Positions 37,824-45,845 of a stretch of 64,000 nucleotides of DNA are shown piece after piece (position 1 is the first letter of the stretch; every line of letters starts with the position of its first letter). The DNA is from Pseudomonas sp. PSE14 (lineage in GTDB: Bacteria; Pseudomonadota; Gammaproteobacteria; Pseudomonadales; Pseudomonadaceae): the NCBI RefSeq assembly GCF_029203285.1, contig NZ_CP115669.1, forward strand, positions 5,394,001 to 5,458,000, in the 5' to 3' direction. Both the position numbers and the translations under genes were made by a program. The notes beneath the pieces are model-generated. The model saw nothing but the letters and a program-made list of their open reading frames with translations, ran no database searches and was not told the DNA's origin.

Positions 37824-39491
37824 TTACTTGCCGGTGATCATCGGCAGGTTCAGGCCCTGCTCCTTGGCGCAATCAATCGCAATCTGGTAGCCGGCGTCGG
37901 CATGGCGCATCACGCCGGTACCCGGGTCGTTGGTCAGTACGCGGGCGATGCGCGCGGCGGCCTCGTCGGTGCCGTCGCAGACGATCACCATGCCCGAGTG
38001 CTGGGAGAAGCCCATGCCCACGCCGCCGCCGTGGTGCAGCGAAACCCAGGTGGCGCCGCTGGCGGTGTTCAGCAGGGCGTTGAGCAGCGGCCAGTCGGAC
38101 ACGGCGTCGGAGCCGTCGCGCATGGCTTCGGTCTCGCGGTTCGGGCTGGAGACCGAGCCGGAGTCGAGGTGGTCGCGGCCGATCACGATCGGGGCTTTCA
38201 ACTCGCCGCGGCGCACCATTTCGTTGAACGCCAGGCCGAGCTTGGCGCGCTGGCCCAGGCCGACCCAGCAGATGCGTGCCGGCAGACCCTGGAAGCTGAT
38301 GCGCTCCTTGGCCATGTCCAGCCAGTTGTGCAGATGGGCGTCGTCCGGGATCAGTTCCTTGACCTTGGCGTCGGTCTTGTAGATGTCCTCGGCATCACCG
38401 GACAGCGCCGCCCAGCGGAACGGACCGACGCCACGGCAGAACAGCGGGCGGATGTAGGCCGGGACGAAGCCGGGGAAGTCGAAGGCGTTGGCGACGCCCT
38501 CTTCCTTGGCCATCTGGCGAATGTTGTTGCCGTAGTCGAAGGTCGGCACGCCCTGCTTCTGGAATTCCAGCATGGCCTGGACATGCACGGCCATGGATTG
38601 CTTGGCGGCCTTCACCACGGCGGCCGGGTCGGTCTGCGCGCGGTCGCGGTACTGTTCCCAGGTCCAGCCGGCCGGCAGGTAGCCGTTGAGCGGGTCGTGG
38701 GCGGAGGTCTGGTCGGTGACCATGTCCGGGCGCACGCCGCGCTTGAGCAGTTCCGGGAGGATTTCCGCGGCGTTGCCCAGCAGCGCGATGGAGATGGCCT
38801 TGCCTTCGGCGGTGTATTGGGCGATGCGCGCCAGGGCGTCGTCGAGGTCCTTGGCCTGCTCGTCGACGTAACGGCTGGCGAGGCGGAAGTCGATGCGGCT
38901 CTGCTGGCATTCGATGTTCAGCGAGCAGGCACCGGCCAGGGTCGCGGCCAGCGGCTGAGCACCGCCCATGCCGCCCAGGCCGGCGGTGAGCACCCAGCGG
39001 CCCTTGAGGTTGCCGTCGTAGTGCTGGCGGCCGGCCTCGACGAAGGTTTCGTAGGTGCCCTGGACGATGCCCTGGCTGCCGATGTAGATCCAGGAGCCGG
39101 CGGTCATCTGGCCGTACATGGCCAGGCCCTTGGCGTCCAGTTCGTTGAAGTGTTCCCAGTTGGCCCAGTGCGGCACCAGGTTGGAGTTGGCGATCAGGAC
39201 GCGCGGGGCATTGGCGTGGGTCTTGAACACGCCGACCGGCTTGCCGGATTGCACCAGCAGGGTCTCGTCTTCATTCAGCGCTTTCAGGGTCTCGACGATC
39301 TTGTCGTAGCACTCCCAGTTGCGCGCGGCGCGGCCGATGCCGCCGTAGACCACCAGTTCCTTCGGGTTCTCCGCGACTTCCGGGTCGAGGTTGTTCATCA
39401 GCATGCGCAGCGGCGCTTCAGTCAGCCAGCTCTTGGCGTTCAGTTGGGTGCCGCGCGGTGCACGGATTTCGACGTCACGGAATTTGGTCAC
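37824..39491 (-). CDS. hutU: urocanate hydratase
   Basis: The 555-residue NAD-dependent enzyme hydrates urocanate to imidazolone-propionate. Key segments are [38 protein letters not shown] (NAD site), [20 protein letters not shown] with the active-site Cys, and [27 protein letters not shown] start at 39491 is chosen: GAAGGAG stands six bases upstream and the product then begins [13 protein letters not shown] like other HutU. The frame remains open upstream to an ATG at 39593 lacking a ribosome site, which would add 34 acidic, Pro-rich residues. It is first in a minus-strand operon running to hutG. Confidence 0.96.
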   Translation of the reverse strand: MTKFRDVEIRAPRGTQLNAKSWLTEAPLRMLMNNLDPEVAENPKELVVYGGIGRAARNWECYDKIVETLKALNEDETLLVQSGKPVGVFKTHANAPRVLIANSNLVPHWANWEHFNELDAKGLAMYGQMTAGSWIYIGSQGIVQGTYETFVEAGRQHYDGNLKGRWVLTAGLGGMGGAQPLAATLAGACSLNIECQQSRIDFRLASRYVDEQAKDLDDALARIAQYTAEGKAISIALLGNAAEILPELLKRGVRPDMVTDQTSAHDPLNGYLPAGWTWEQYRDRAQTDPAAVVKAAKQSMAVHVQAMLEFQKQGVPTFDYGNNIRQMAKEEGVANAFDFPGFVPAYIRPLFCRGVGPFRWAALSGDAEDIYKTDAKVKELIPDDAHLHNWLDMAKERISFQGLPARICWVGLGQRAKLGLAFNEMVRRGELKAPIVIGRDHLDSGSVSSPNRETEAMRDGSDAVSDWPLLNALLNTASGATWVSLHHGGGVGMGFSQHSGMVIVCDGTDEAAARIARVLTNDPGTGVMRHADAGYQIAIDCAKEQGLNLPMITGK

Positions 39492-39600
39492 GGGAGACTC
39501 CTTCGATAGCTCGGTTTCGGGAAGCTCGGGGGCAGCTTCGGGCGGTTCGTTCGAAGGTTCCGAGCTGTCAGGCGAATCGCTCAGAATCTTCATGTCTATG

Positions 39601-39614
39601 CTTGTATGTACAAG
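39601..39614. promoter_or_regulatory. HutC-type operator at the hutU promoter
   Basis: CTTGTATGTACAAG has perfectly complementary 6-bp arms around TG. It covers the start site predicted from the adjacent sigma-54 promoter (near 39609). The same TGTAtnTACA core occurs at 40171 and 43384, the other two hut promoters, which supports HutC as ligand. Confidence 0.8.
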
Positions 39615-39617
39615 TAT

Positions 39618-39635
39618 AAGCAAACGAAAGGCCAA
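39618..39635 (-). promoter_or_regulatory. sigma-54 promoter of the hutU operon
   Basis: Read on the minus strand the sequence is TTGGCCTTTCGTTTGCTT. The invariant GG (-24) and GC (-12) are separated by exactly ten bases and the -12 block TTTGCTT fits consensus. The predicted start is near 39609. A sigma-54-dependent hut promoter is known in fluorescent pseudomonads. Confidence 0.8.
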
Positions 39636-40150
39636 CCTTGCTCAAACTGAATCGAAGGACGTCTAAATTAAAATTTAACCAATTGATTTATAAGAATTTA
39701 TTTTTATTGATCGGCCAGATTGGAACGACTGAGAGGCGTTTCGGAACGAAGGCAAACGCACCAGGAAGAAGCTCATCTGCACCCTTTCGTGGCATTCGGT
39801 AACACCGCCCGTTACGAAGGAACGCAGGTTGTATAGACAAGCAACTCGCCGTTACCCCGTATGCTCGGCGATTCGCTTCCACTCCGCTTCGATCTTGCTG
39901 ATCACCCGACCTGTGATCACTGCTACCGCCCCGATGAAAAAGCCGTTTCGGCGGAGCAAGGCCGTAACTGCAACAGCCGAAACATCCGTGCCAGCCCCGG
40001 AGCCCTTCAGGGAAGTTGTGGGGCATGTCACTCCCCCGGTGCCCGCAGCAGATCACGACCATCGGACTGGAAATGCCCCGGACGGCAACATTCACTTACT
40101 GGAGAACGGCCGCACGCAGCACCGACCGAGGCTGGCGCAAATCCGAGGCC
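39636..40150. other. long non-coding region between divergent hutU and hutH promoters
   Basis: This stretch of about 515 bp has no convincing gene: the short frames in it lack ribosome sites and family similarity. The first 85 bp are very AT-rich, unlike the rest of the window, and contain an IHF site. Further in, GTAAC/GTTAC half-sites occur at 39799-39803, 39811-39815, 39851-39855 and 39964-39968. The first two form a GTAAC-N7-GTTAC dyad about 190-205 bp upstream of the hutU start. They resemble CbrB recognition half-sites (TGTTAC/GTAACA), but the spacing is not the published one, so this is tentative. Confidence 0.5.
39676..39688 (-). promoter_or_regulatory. IHF binding site in the hutU promoter
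   Basis: The minus strand reads AATCAATTGGTTA, a full match to the IHF consensus WATCAANNNNTTR, inside an AT-rich tract. It lies about 67-79 bp upstream of the predicted hutU start, the usual place for bending DNA between an enhancer and a sigma-54 promoter. Confidence 0.7.
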
Positions 40151-40151
40151 A

Positions 40152-40167
40152 TGGCACGGCGATTGCT
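40152..40167 (+). promoter_or_regulatory. sigma-54 promoter of hutH
   Basis: TGGCACGGCGATTGCT is a full match to the sigma-54 consensus TGGCAC-N5-TTGCT, with GG (40153-40154) and GC (40165-40166) ten bases apart. Transcription should begin near 40178, about 48 bp before the hutH ATG. Confidence 0.92.
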
Positions 40168-40170
40168 ATA

Positions 40171-40184
40171 CCTGTATATACAGG
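40171..40184. promoter_or_regulatory. HutC-type operator at the hutH promoter
   Basis: CCTGTATATACAGG is a perfect 14-bp palindrome starting four bases after the -12 block and covering the predicted start site. Its TGTATATACA core recurs at the hutF promoter. Confidence 0.85.
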
Positions 40185-40225
40185 ATACGACCACGGTAAC
40201 ACTTCACCGATTCCAGGAAGCTGAC

Positions 40226-41755
40226 ATGTCCGAAACCCTGCTCCTGACGCCCGGCCAGTTCGACCTCGACCAGCTGCGCGCCATCTATCAACACCAACCC
40301 GCCCTGCAGCTCGCCGACGAGTGCCGCGAGACCATCCTGCGCAGCGCCCAGACGGTCAGCCAGATCATCGCCGACCAGCGCACCGTCTATGGCATCAATA
40401 CCGGCTTCGGCCTGCTCGCCCGCACCTCGATTCCCGAGGACCAGTTGGCGACCCTGCAACGCAACCTGATCCTCTCCCACTGCACCGGCACCGGCCCCTT
40501 GCTGGACGACGCCAGCGTGGCGCTGATCATGGCGCTGAAGATCGGCTCCCTGGCGCGCGGTTTCTCCGGCGTCGGCCTGCCGGTGATCGAGACGCTGCTC
40601 AAGCTTTACCAGGCGCGGGTCTATCCTTGCATTCCGTCCCAGGGCTCGGTGGGCGCCTCGGGCGACCTGGCGCCGCTGGCGCACCTCTCCTCTGCACTGA
40701 TCGGCGTCGGCCAGGTCCGCCACGAAGGACGCATCCTCGACGCGGTGGAGGGCCTGGCCCTTGCCGGCGCCACGCCACTGACCCTCGGTCCGAAGGAGGG
40801 CCTGGCGCTGATCAATGGCACCCAGGTCTCCACCGCCCTGGCGCTGCGCGGGCTGTTCGCGGCGGAGAAGCTGTTCATTTCGGCGGTGGTCGCCGGCAGC
40901 CTGAGCGTGGAAGCACTGAAAGGCTCGTTCGTACCCTTCGACGCACGCATCCAGGCCGTGCGCGGCCAGCCGGGACAGATCGCAGTTGCCACGCTGTACC
41001 GCGAGCTGCTGCATGACAGCCCGATCAACCAGTCGCACATCGACTGCAAGCGCGTGCAGGACCCCTACTCCCTGCGTTGCCAACCGCAGGTGATGGGCGC
41101 CTGCCTCGACCACCTGCGTTTCGCCGCCGGGGTGTTCCTGCGCGAGGCCAACGCCGTCTCCGACAACCCGCTGGTGTTCAGCGCGGACGGCGACGTTCTG
41201 TCGGGCGGTAATTTCCATGCCGAGCCGGTGGCCATGGCGTCGGACGTGCTGGCGCTGGCGATCTCCGAGATCGGTGCACTGTCGGAGCGGCGCATCGCCC
41301 AACTGGTGGACCCGGCGATGTCCGGCCTACCGGCCTTCCTGGTCAAGGAAGGCGGCCTGAACTCCGGCTTCATGATCGCCCAGGTCACCTCGGCGGCGCT
41401 GGCCTCGGAGAACAAGACCTGGGCGCACCCGGCCTCGGTGGACAGCCTGCCGACCTCGGCGAACCAGGAAGACCACGTGTCCATGGCCACCTTCGCCGCC
41501 CGTCGCCTGCTGGACATGGCCGGCAACAGCGCCGGGGTCGTCGCCATCGAACTGCTCGCCGCAGCGCAAGGCGTGGACTTCCACGCGCCACTGCAGAGCT
41601 CGCCGCAATTGCAGGAAGTGCGCACGCTGATCCGCAGCCAGGTGCCGCATTACGAGCAGGACCGCTACTTCGCCCCGGACATCGCTGCGGCGCGGGCCTG
41701 GGTCGAAGAGGGGGTGATGAGCCGCTGGATTGGCTACGAGCGGTTGTATTCGTAA
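40226..41755 (+). CDS. hutH: histidine ammonia-lyase (canonical)
   Basis: The 509-residue enzyme eliminates ammonia from histidine to give urocanate. The MIO triad Ala144-Ser145-Gly146 is intact in [14 protein letters not shown]. Tyr55 ([10 protein letters not shown]), Ser-His (ILSHCTGTG), Asn in INGTQ, QDPYSLR and the QEDH motif complete the active site. It is transcribed alone, divergent from hutU, from its own sigma-54 promoter; from memory hutH lies inside the main operon in P. aeruginosa. The ATG at 40226 has AGGAAG upstream; the open frame before it spans the promoter and is not coding. Confidence 0.97.
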   Translation: MSETLLLTPGQFDLDQLRAIYQHQPALQLADECRETILRSAQTVSQIIADQRTVYGINTGFGLLARTSIPEDQLATLQRNLILSHCTGTGPLLDDASVALIMALKIGSLARGFSGVGLPVIETLLKLYQARVYPCIPSQGSVGASGDLAPLAHLSSALIGVGQVRHEGRILDAVEGLALAGATPLTLGPKEGLALINGTQVSTALALRGLFAAEKLFISAVVAGSLSVEALKGSFVPFDARIQAVRGQPGQIAVATLYRELLHDSPINQSHIDCKRVQDPYSLRCQPQVMGACLDHLRFAAGVFLREANAVSDNPLVFSADGDVLSGGNFHAEPVAMASDVLALAISEIGALSERRIAQLVDPAMSGLPAFLVKEGGLNSGFMIAQVTSAALASENKTWAHPASVDSLPTSANQEDHVSMATFAARRLLDMAGNSAGVVAIELLAAAQGVDFHAPLQSSPQLQEVRTLIRSQVPHYEQDRYFAPDIAAARAWVEEGVMSRWIGYERLYS

Positions 41756-41763
41756 CCCACGAT

Positions 41764-41842
41764 GTAGGGCGCATAACGCCTTTGGCGTTATCCGCCGCTC
41801 GGCCATGACGGCGGATAAAGCGTTCCGCTTCATGCGCCCTAC
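41764..41842. repeat. palindromic intergenic repeat with GTAGGGCGCAT ends (copy 2)
   Basis: This 79-bp element has perfect 11-bp terminal inverted repeats, GTAGGGCGCAT and ATGCGCCCTAC. Inside are ATAACGCC/GGCGTTAT and GGCGGATAA-type dyads. It belongs with the repeats at 904 and 61035, which share GTAGGGC ends and TAACG cores. Confidence 0.75.
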
Positions 41843-41861
41843 GGATCAACATCCCACCAAC

Positions 41862-41888
41862 AAAAAGGGCGCCTCCCGGCGCCCTTTT
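41862..41888. terminator. bidirectional terminator between hutH and hutD
   Basis: AAAAGGGCGCC and GGCGCCCTTTT form an 11-bp stem with a TCCC loop, giving T-runs on both strands. It serves hutH (+) and the convergent hutCD (-), whose stop is at 41893. Confidence 0.93.
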
Positions 41889-41892
41889 CTGT

Positions 41893-42483
41893 TCAGCGTG
41901 CTTCGAGTTCTATCACGCAGATACCCGCACTGCCCGCCACCGTCAGCCGCCACTCGCGCAGCATACCGTCGCCTTCGGCGATCAGCGTGTCGTGCAGTCC
42001 CAGCACGGCGCTGGCCTGGCCGTTCAGGCTGGCGTGAATCCCCTCGCCGGCACTGAATAGCAGCACCGTCGACGCGCTGCTGAAGAAGTGCGCGTCGCGG
42101 TCCAACCGCAGCCACTGCAAACGTGCCCGGTAGCGAGAGGGCGAATAGATCAGGTTGAAGTCGCGAATCGCGCCGCCCAGCAGGGTGCAATCCACCGCAC
42201 TGGCGCCATCGAAGGCGAATGCATCGAGGACGCGCAGGTCACGGGAATCGATGCCATCTACGTTCAGGCGCATGCCCTCGCCTTCCAGGACGCTGATGAC
42301 ACGCTGGTAACCAGTGAAAGCCGAGAAAGGCCCTGGGGCGCCAACGTCGGCGATGGACACGCGCCAGCCGAAACCTTCCAGCCCGTCGCCAGCGTCGCGG
42401 ACGATCTCACGGGTAGTGCCCGCGCCGTTCTTCCAGGGCATCGCCGGGTAGTCGGCGGCGCGCAAAAGCTTCACATCGGTCAT
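41893..42483 (-). CDS. hutD: HutD family cupin protein
   Basis: The 196-residue product matches HutD/Ves: LRAADYPAMPWKNGAGTTREIV at the N-terminus, WRVSIADVGAPGPFSAFTGYQRVISVLEGEGM, and a second cupin half with FSAGEGIHASLNGQ. HutD is a bicupin thought to bind a histidine-pathway metabolite and limit over-induction of hut genes. The ATG at 42483 overlaps the hutC stop by four bases, so HutC and HutD are made from one transcript. A longer in-frame start inside hutC is rejected. Confidence 0.94.
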   Translation of the reverse strand: MTDVKLLRAADYPAMPWKNGAGTTREIVRDAGDGLEGFGWRVSIADVGAPGPFSAFTGYQRVISVLEGEGMRLNVDGIDSRDLRVLDAFAFDGASAVDCTLLGGAIRDFNLIYSPSRYRARLQWLRLDRDAHFFSSASTVLLFSAGEGIHASLNGQASAVLGLHDTLIAEGDGMLREWRLTVAGSAGICVIELEAR

Positions 42484-43247
42484 GAGCTGAAACGTCCTTC
42501 CAGGCGGTAGCGCGACCCCGGATAGAGCAGGCGCGCGCTGGTCACGGTATTGCGTCCCGACCAGGTGCGCCGACGAATCAGCAGGCACGGCTCGTGGCGG
42601 TCGATGGACAGTAGCTTGCATTCCTCAGGGCTGGGCAGCACCGCCTCGACCACGTGCTCGCCCTCGCTCAGTGGCGCGACCTGGGTGAGGTAGGCGAACG
42701 GCGTCTGCCCGGTGAAATCCTGCTTCAGGTAATCCGGCGCCACGGCGGCGTTCACGTAGCGGTCCTCGATCTGCACCGGGATATCGTTCTCGTAGTGCAC
42801 GATCACCGAGTGGAAGATGCGCTGGCCTTCGCGCACATCCAGCGCCAGGGCGCGCTCGGCACTGGCCAGCTCCTCCACCAGGCTGACCACCACCAGGTGA
42901 TGCTTGTGCCCGCGGGCGGTGATTTCCTCGGCGATGTTCTGCACCTGGAACAGCGCCGACTGGCCCTTGGGCTCGGCGACGAAGGTCCCCACACCCTGCA
43001 TGCGCACCAGCAGGCCGTCGGCGGTCAGCTCGCGCAGCGCGCGGTTGATGGTCATCCGGCTAACACCCAGTTCCGCCACCAGTTCGGCTTCCGATGGCAC
43101 TCGGTGGTGAGGCGGCCAGGTGCCGGACTGGATCTGCTGGACGATCATCTGCTTGACCCGCGCGTACAGCGGCGCGGGAATTTCCCCCATCTGCGCGGCG
43201 AGCGACGAACCCTCGACGGGCGGGGTAGGCGTGGGCGATGCGGGCAC
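42480..43247 (-). CDS. hutC: GntR-family histidine utilisation repressor
   Basis: The 255-residue product has an N-terminal GntR winged helix (PAPLYARVKQMIVQQIQSGTWPPHHRVPSEAELVAELGVSRMTINRALREL) and a C-terminal UTRA ligand domain (from about residue 100, ending RLLYPGSRYRLEGRF). HutC represses hut genes and is released by urocanate. A GTG start at 43247 with AAGGAG six bases upstream is favoured, the same arrangement as hutU; the open frame further upstream crosses the hutF operator and is not coding. It is divergent from hutF and coupled to hutD. Confidence 0.93.
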   Translation of the reverse strand: MPASPTPTPPVEGSSLAAQMGEIPAPLYARVKQMIVQQIQSGTWPPHHRVPSEAELVAELGVSRMTINRALRELTADGLLVRMQGVGTFVAEPKGQSALFQVQNIAEEITARGHKHHLVVVSLVEELASAERALALDVREGQRIFHSVIVHYENDIPVQIEDRYVNAAVAPDYLKQDFTGQTPFAYLTQVAPLSEGEHVVEAVLPSPEECKLLSIDRHEPCLLIRRRTWSGRNTVTSARLLYPGSRYRLEGRFSS

Positions 43248-43356
43248 GGGAAACTCCTTGTCGTGGCGACAGTACGGGGCAACTGCGGTATGACTCCGGC
43301 ATGTACCGGATTCGACTCGTGCAGACAAGTCCTCAGACCGTCGGGTTGCCACGCAG

Positions 43357-43393
43357 TTTACGGACTTGGCAAACGTCTGTATATGTATATACA
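43357..43393 (+). promoter_or_regulatory. hutF promoter with overlapping HutC-type sites
   Basis: A sigma-70-like pair, TTTACG (43357-43362) and TATATG (43380-43385), has 17-bp spacing. TGTATATACA at 43384-43393 equals the core of the hutH operator, and a partial copy TGTATATGTA overlaps it at 43378-43387. No GG-N10-GC sigma-54 element fits here, so this promoter differs from those of hutU and hutH. The same site could autoregulate the divergent hutC. Confidence 0.65.
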
Positions 43394-43422
43394 AATTCCA
43401 AGAACCCTGCGAGGCCCCGCGC

Positions 43423-44787
43423 ATGTCCGTCCTGTTCGCCGAATCCGCCCTGCTGCCCTCCGGCTGGGCGCGCAATGTCCGCTTCGAGATCGATGCCGAC
43501 GGCTTGTTCACCGCGATCACTCCGGACGCCAGCGATGCAGGCGCCGAGCGTGTTGCCGGCCCGCTGCTCGCAGGCATGCCGAACCTCCACTCGCACGCAT
43601 TCCAGCGCGCCATGGCGGGCCTGGCGGAGGTCGCCGGCAATCCCAACGACAGTTTCTGGACGTGGCGTGACTTGATGTACCGCCTGGTCGGCCGCCTGTC
43701 GCCCGAACAGGTCGGGGTGATCGCCCGCCAGCTCTACATCGAGATGCTCAAGGCCGGTTACACCGGCGTCGCCGAATTCCATTACGTGCACCACGACGTC
43801 GACGGCAAGCCCTACGCCAATCCGGCGGAGCTGGCCCTGCGCGTCAGTCAGGCCGCGGCCGACGCCGGCATCGGCCTGACCTTGCTGCCGGTGCTCTATT
43901 CCCACGCCGGCTTCGGTGGCCAGGCGCCAAGCGTAGGCCAGCGCCGCTTCATCAACAGCACCGAAGGCTACCTGAAGCTGATCGACGGCCTGCGGTCGCA
44001 CCTGGCGACCCAGCCGCAGCAGAGCCTCGGCCTGTGTTTCCATTCCCTGCGCGCGGTCACTCCGCAGCAGATCGCCGAGGTGCTGGGCGCCGACTCCACC
44101 GGCTGCCCGGTGCACATCCACATCGCCGAGCAGCAGAAGGAAGTCGACGACTGCCTGGCCTGGAGCGGCCGCCGCCCGTTGCAGTGGCTGTACGAGAACG
44201 TCGATGTGGACGAGCGCTGGTGCCTGGTCCACGCCACCCATGCCGAGGCCGACGAAGTGACCTCGATGGCGCGCAGCGGCGCGGTAGCCGGCCTGTGTCT
44301 GACCACCGAAGCGAACCTGGGCGACGGCATTTTCCCGGCGGTGGACTACCTCGCCCAGGGCGGCCGCTACGGCATCGGTTCGGACAGCCACGTCTCCCTG
44401 AGCGTGGTCGAGGAACTGCGCTGGATGGAATACGGCCAGCGCCTGCGCGACCAGCGCCGCAACCGCCTGTATGGCGCCAACCAGCCGATGGTCGGACGCA
44501 CCCTGTTCGACGGCGCCCTCGCCGGCGGCGCCCAGGCTCTTGGCCAACCCACTGGCGCACTGGCCGTCGGCAAGCGTGCCGACCTGCTGGTGCTCGATGG
44601 CAGCGATCCGTACCTGCAGACCGCCAGCGGCGACGCCATCCTCAACCGCTGGCTGTTCGCCGGCGGCGACCGCCAGGTGCGCGACGTGATGGTCGCCGGA
44701 CAATGGCGGGTGCGCGAAGGCCGGCATGCTCTTGAGGAGCAAAGCACCCAGGCGTTCGCTGGCGTGCTGCGCGAACTGCTGGACTGA
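43423..44787 (+). CDS. hutF: formimidoylglutamate deiminase
   Basis: The 454-residue amidohydrolase converts N-formimino-L-glutamate to N-formylglutamate, the step that defines the five-step Pseudomonas route together with HutG. Metal-site motifs are PLLAGMPNLHSHAFQRAM, PVHIHIAEQQKEV, LVHATHAEADEV and GIGSDSHVSLS. Length is standard. The ATG at 43423 begins the conserved domain; the frame is open upstream across the operator but that part is not coding. Expressed divergently from hutCD. Confidence 0.96.
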   Translation: MSVLFAESALLPSGWARNVRFEIDADGLFTAITPDASDAGAERVAGPLLAGMPNLHSHAFQRAMAGLAEVAGNPNDSFWTWRDLMYRLVGRLSPEQVGVIARQLYIEMLKAGYTGVAEFHYVHHDVDGKPYANPAELALRVSQAAADAGIGLTLLPVLYSHAGFGGQAPSVGQRRFINSTEGYLKLIDGLRSHLATQPQQSLGLCFHSLRAVTPQQIAEVLGADSTGCPVHIHIAEQQKEVDDCLAWSGRRPLQWLYENVDVDERWCLVHATHAEADEVTSMARSGAVAGLCLTTEANLGDGIFPAVDYLAQGGRYGIGSDSHVSLSVVEELRWMEYGQRLRDQRRNRLYGANQPMVGRTLFDGALAGGAQALGQPTGALAVGKRADLLVLDGSDPYLQTASGDAILNRWLFAGGDRQVRDVMVAGQWRVREGRHALEEQSTQAFAGVLRELLD

Positions 44788-44795
44788 CAGGCCCC

Positions 44796-44865
44796 TGTAG
44801 GAGCGAGCTTGCTCGCGAACAATCTCCGCAGCGGGGCTGGTTCGCGAGCAAGCTCGCTCCTACAA
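44796..44865. repeat. REP pair (BIME)
   Basis: Forward and reverse REP units flank TCTCCGCAGCGGGGCT, a spacer shared with the pair at 30671. It lies directly after the hutF stop, between it and a terminator. Confidence 0.93.
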
Positions 44866-44904
44866 ACAGCCCGCACAGGCAGTACCACCGGAATAGCCGC
44901 CACG

Positions 44905-44930
44905 AAAAAAACGCCCCTTGGGGCGTTTTT
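44905..44930. terminator. bidirectional terminator between hutF and the lipocalin gene
   Basis: AACGCCCC and GGGGCGTT form the stem, with A6/T6 runs on either side. It directly abuts the stop of the minus-strand lipocalin gene. Confidence 0.9.
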
Positions 44931-45482
44931 TCATTGGGCCGCTGAAGTGGAATCGGCTGCCCGCCAGATCAGGTCGTCAGTCTGATAACCCCGCGCGTGC
45001 GCCAGCTCCAGCATCTTGTCCCGCGTCGCATCCGGCACCACTGGCTTGCGCGAGAGCAGCCAGAGATACTCGCGGTTGGGGTTGCCCACCAGCGCCGTCT
45101 GGTAATCGTCGTCGACGTAGAGCACCCAGTAATCGCCCTTGGCGATACCGGGGAAAATCTTCGAGAAGGTGTTATCGAAGCGCACCCAGAGCTTGTCGGT
45201 TCGCCCCGGAACCTGCGCCTCGGCGCGACCGGTGGCCTGGTCCCATTCACCGTCCCTGGTCAGGCATCGGTTGGTTACGGCGAGGCTGGCGTCGTCCTGC
45301 AGGCGGTAGTGCGCTTCGGATTGGGTGCACTGCCGCTGGAAGAACATCGGCTTGCGCGCCAGCTCGTACCAGGTTCCCTCATAGCGCCTGAGGTCGACCT
45401 GTACAGTCTGCGGCGGCTGCATGGAGCCCGCGCAACCGCTCAGAACAACGAGGCAGGCCAGCCAGGTGATGGATCGACGCAT
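44931..45482 (-). CDS. blc: outer-membrane lipocalin (Blc family)
   Basis: The 183-residue lipoprotein has lipobox LSGC and the bacterial lipocalin signature: VDLRRYEGTWYELARKPMFFQRQC (with the GxW motif), AVTNRCLTRDGEWDQATGRA, GDYWVLYVDDDYQTALVGNPNREYLWLLSR and a final helix ending GYQTDDLIWR. Blc proteins bind fatty acids or lysophospholipids at the outer membrane under envelope stress. It lies in a minus-strand series with the next small lipoprotein (35 bp upstream). Confidence 0.94.
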   Translation of the reverse strand: MRRSITWLACLVVLSGCAGSMQPPQTVQVDLRRYEGTWYELARKPMFFQRQCTQSEAHYRLQDDASLAVTNRCLTRDGEWDQATGRAEAQVPGRTDKLWVRFDNTFSKIFPGIAKGDYWVLYVDDDYQTALVGNPNREYLWLLSRKPVVPDATRDKMLELAHARGYQTDDLIWRAADSTSAAQ

Positions 45483-45517
45483 TCACTCCTCCTCGGCTGC
45501 CTGCCCTGCCTGGGCGA

Positions 45518-45772
45518 TTACTTCAGGCCTTGGGCGGAGAACAGCAGCACCTTGTCACCGGCGTACTGGATGCTGATGAATGCCTTCTCATCACCCCAGG
45601 TGCAACTGGATACGCCCAGCGCGCCGGAGCATTCGGTCGGCTTGCCGAGCAGGCTCTCGACCTCGGCCTTGGTCATGCCGGTTTTGATCTTGGAATAGTT
45701 TTCCTGGTTGATCTTGCTGCAAGCGGCCAGAACGACACAGAACGCGACGAGCGCAAGGCGGCGGAAGGACAT
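45518..45772 (-). CDS. small lipoprotein, DUF3862 / SmpA-like
   Basis: The 84-residue product has lipobox LAAC. A compact domain follows with ENYSKIKTGMTKAEVESLLGKPTECS and SCTWGDEKAFISIQYAGDKV, the Mx3EVExLLGxP pattern of the SmpA/OmlA superfamily (DUF3862). A Cys pair (CSGALGVSSC) may form a disulfide. Such proteins sit on the periplasmic face; function here is unknown. The ATG at 45772 is chosen because GGAG lies six bases before it; an in-frame ATG four codons upstream is less well placed. Confidence 0.85.
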   Translation of the reverse strand: MSFRRLALVAFCVVLAACSKINQENYSKIKTGMTKAEVESLLGKPTECSGALGVSSCTWGDEKAFISIQYAGDKVLLFSAQGLK

Positions 45773-45845
45773 CGACAACTCCATTGTTTGAGGGACATGC
45801 CAACAAGCTTGGCACAGGGCGGCCGAATCGGCCGCCGTGTTGGAG

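Noticed and set aside
39594-39635. Start of hutU at the far upstream end of its open frame
   Set aside because: It would precede the predicted transcript start and run through the HutC palindrome and the sigma-54 promoter.
39688-40095. Small frames in the hutU-hutH gap as possible genes
   Set aside because: Both strands give Cys/Arg/Pro-rich peptides without ribosome sites or family resemblance; the interval is better explained as control DNA.
43366-43391. TTGGCA upstream of hutF as a sigma-54 -24 element
   Set aside because: Ten bases after the GG there is TA rather than GC, so the invariant -12 dinucleotide is missing.
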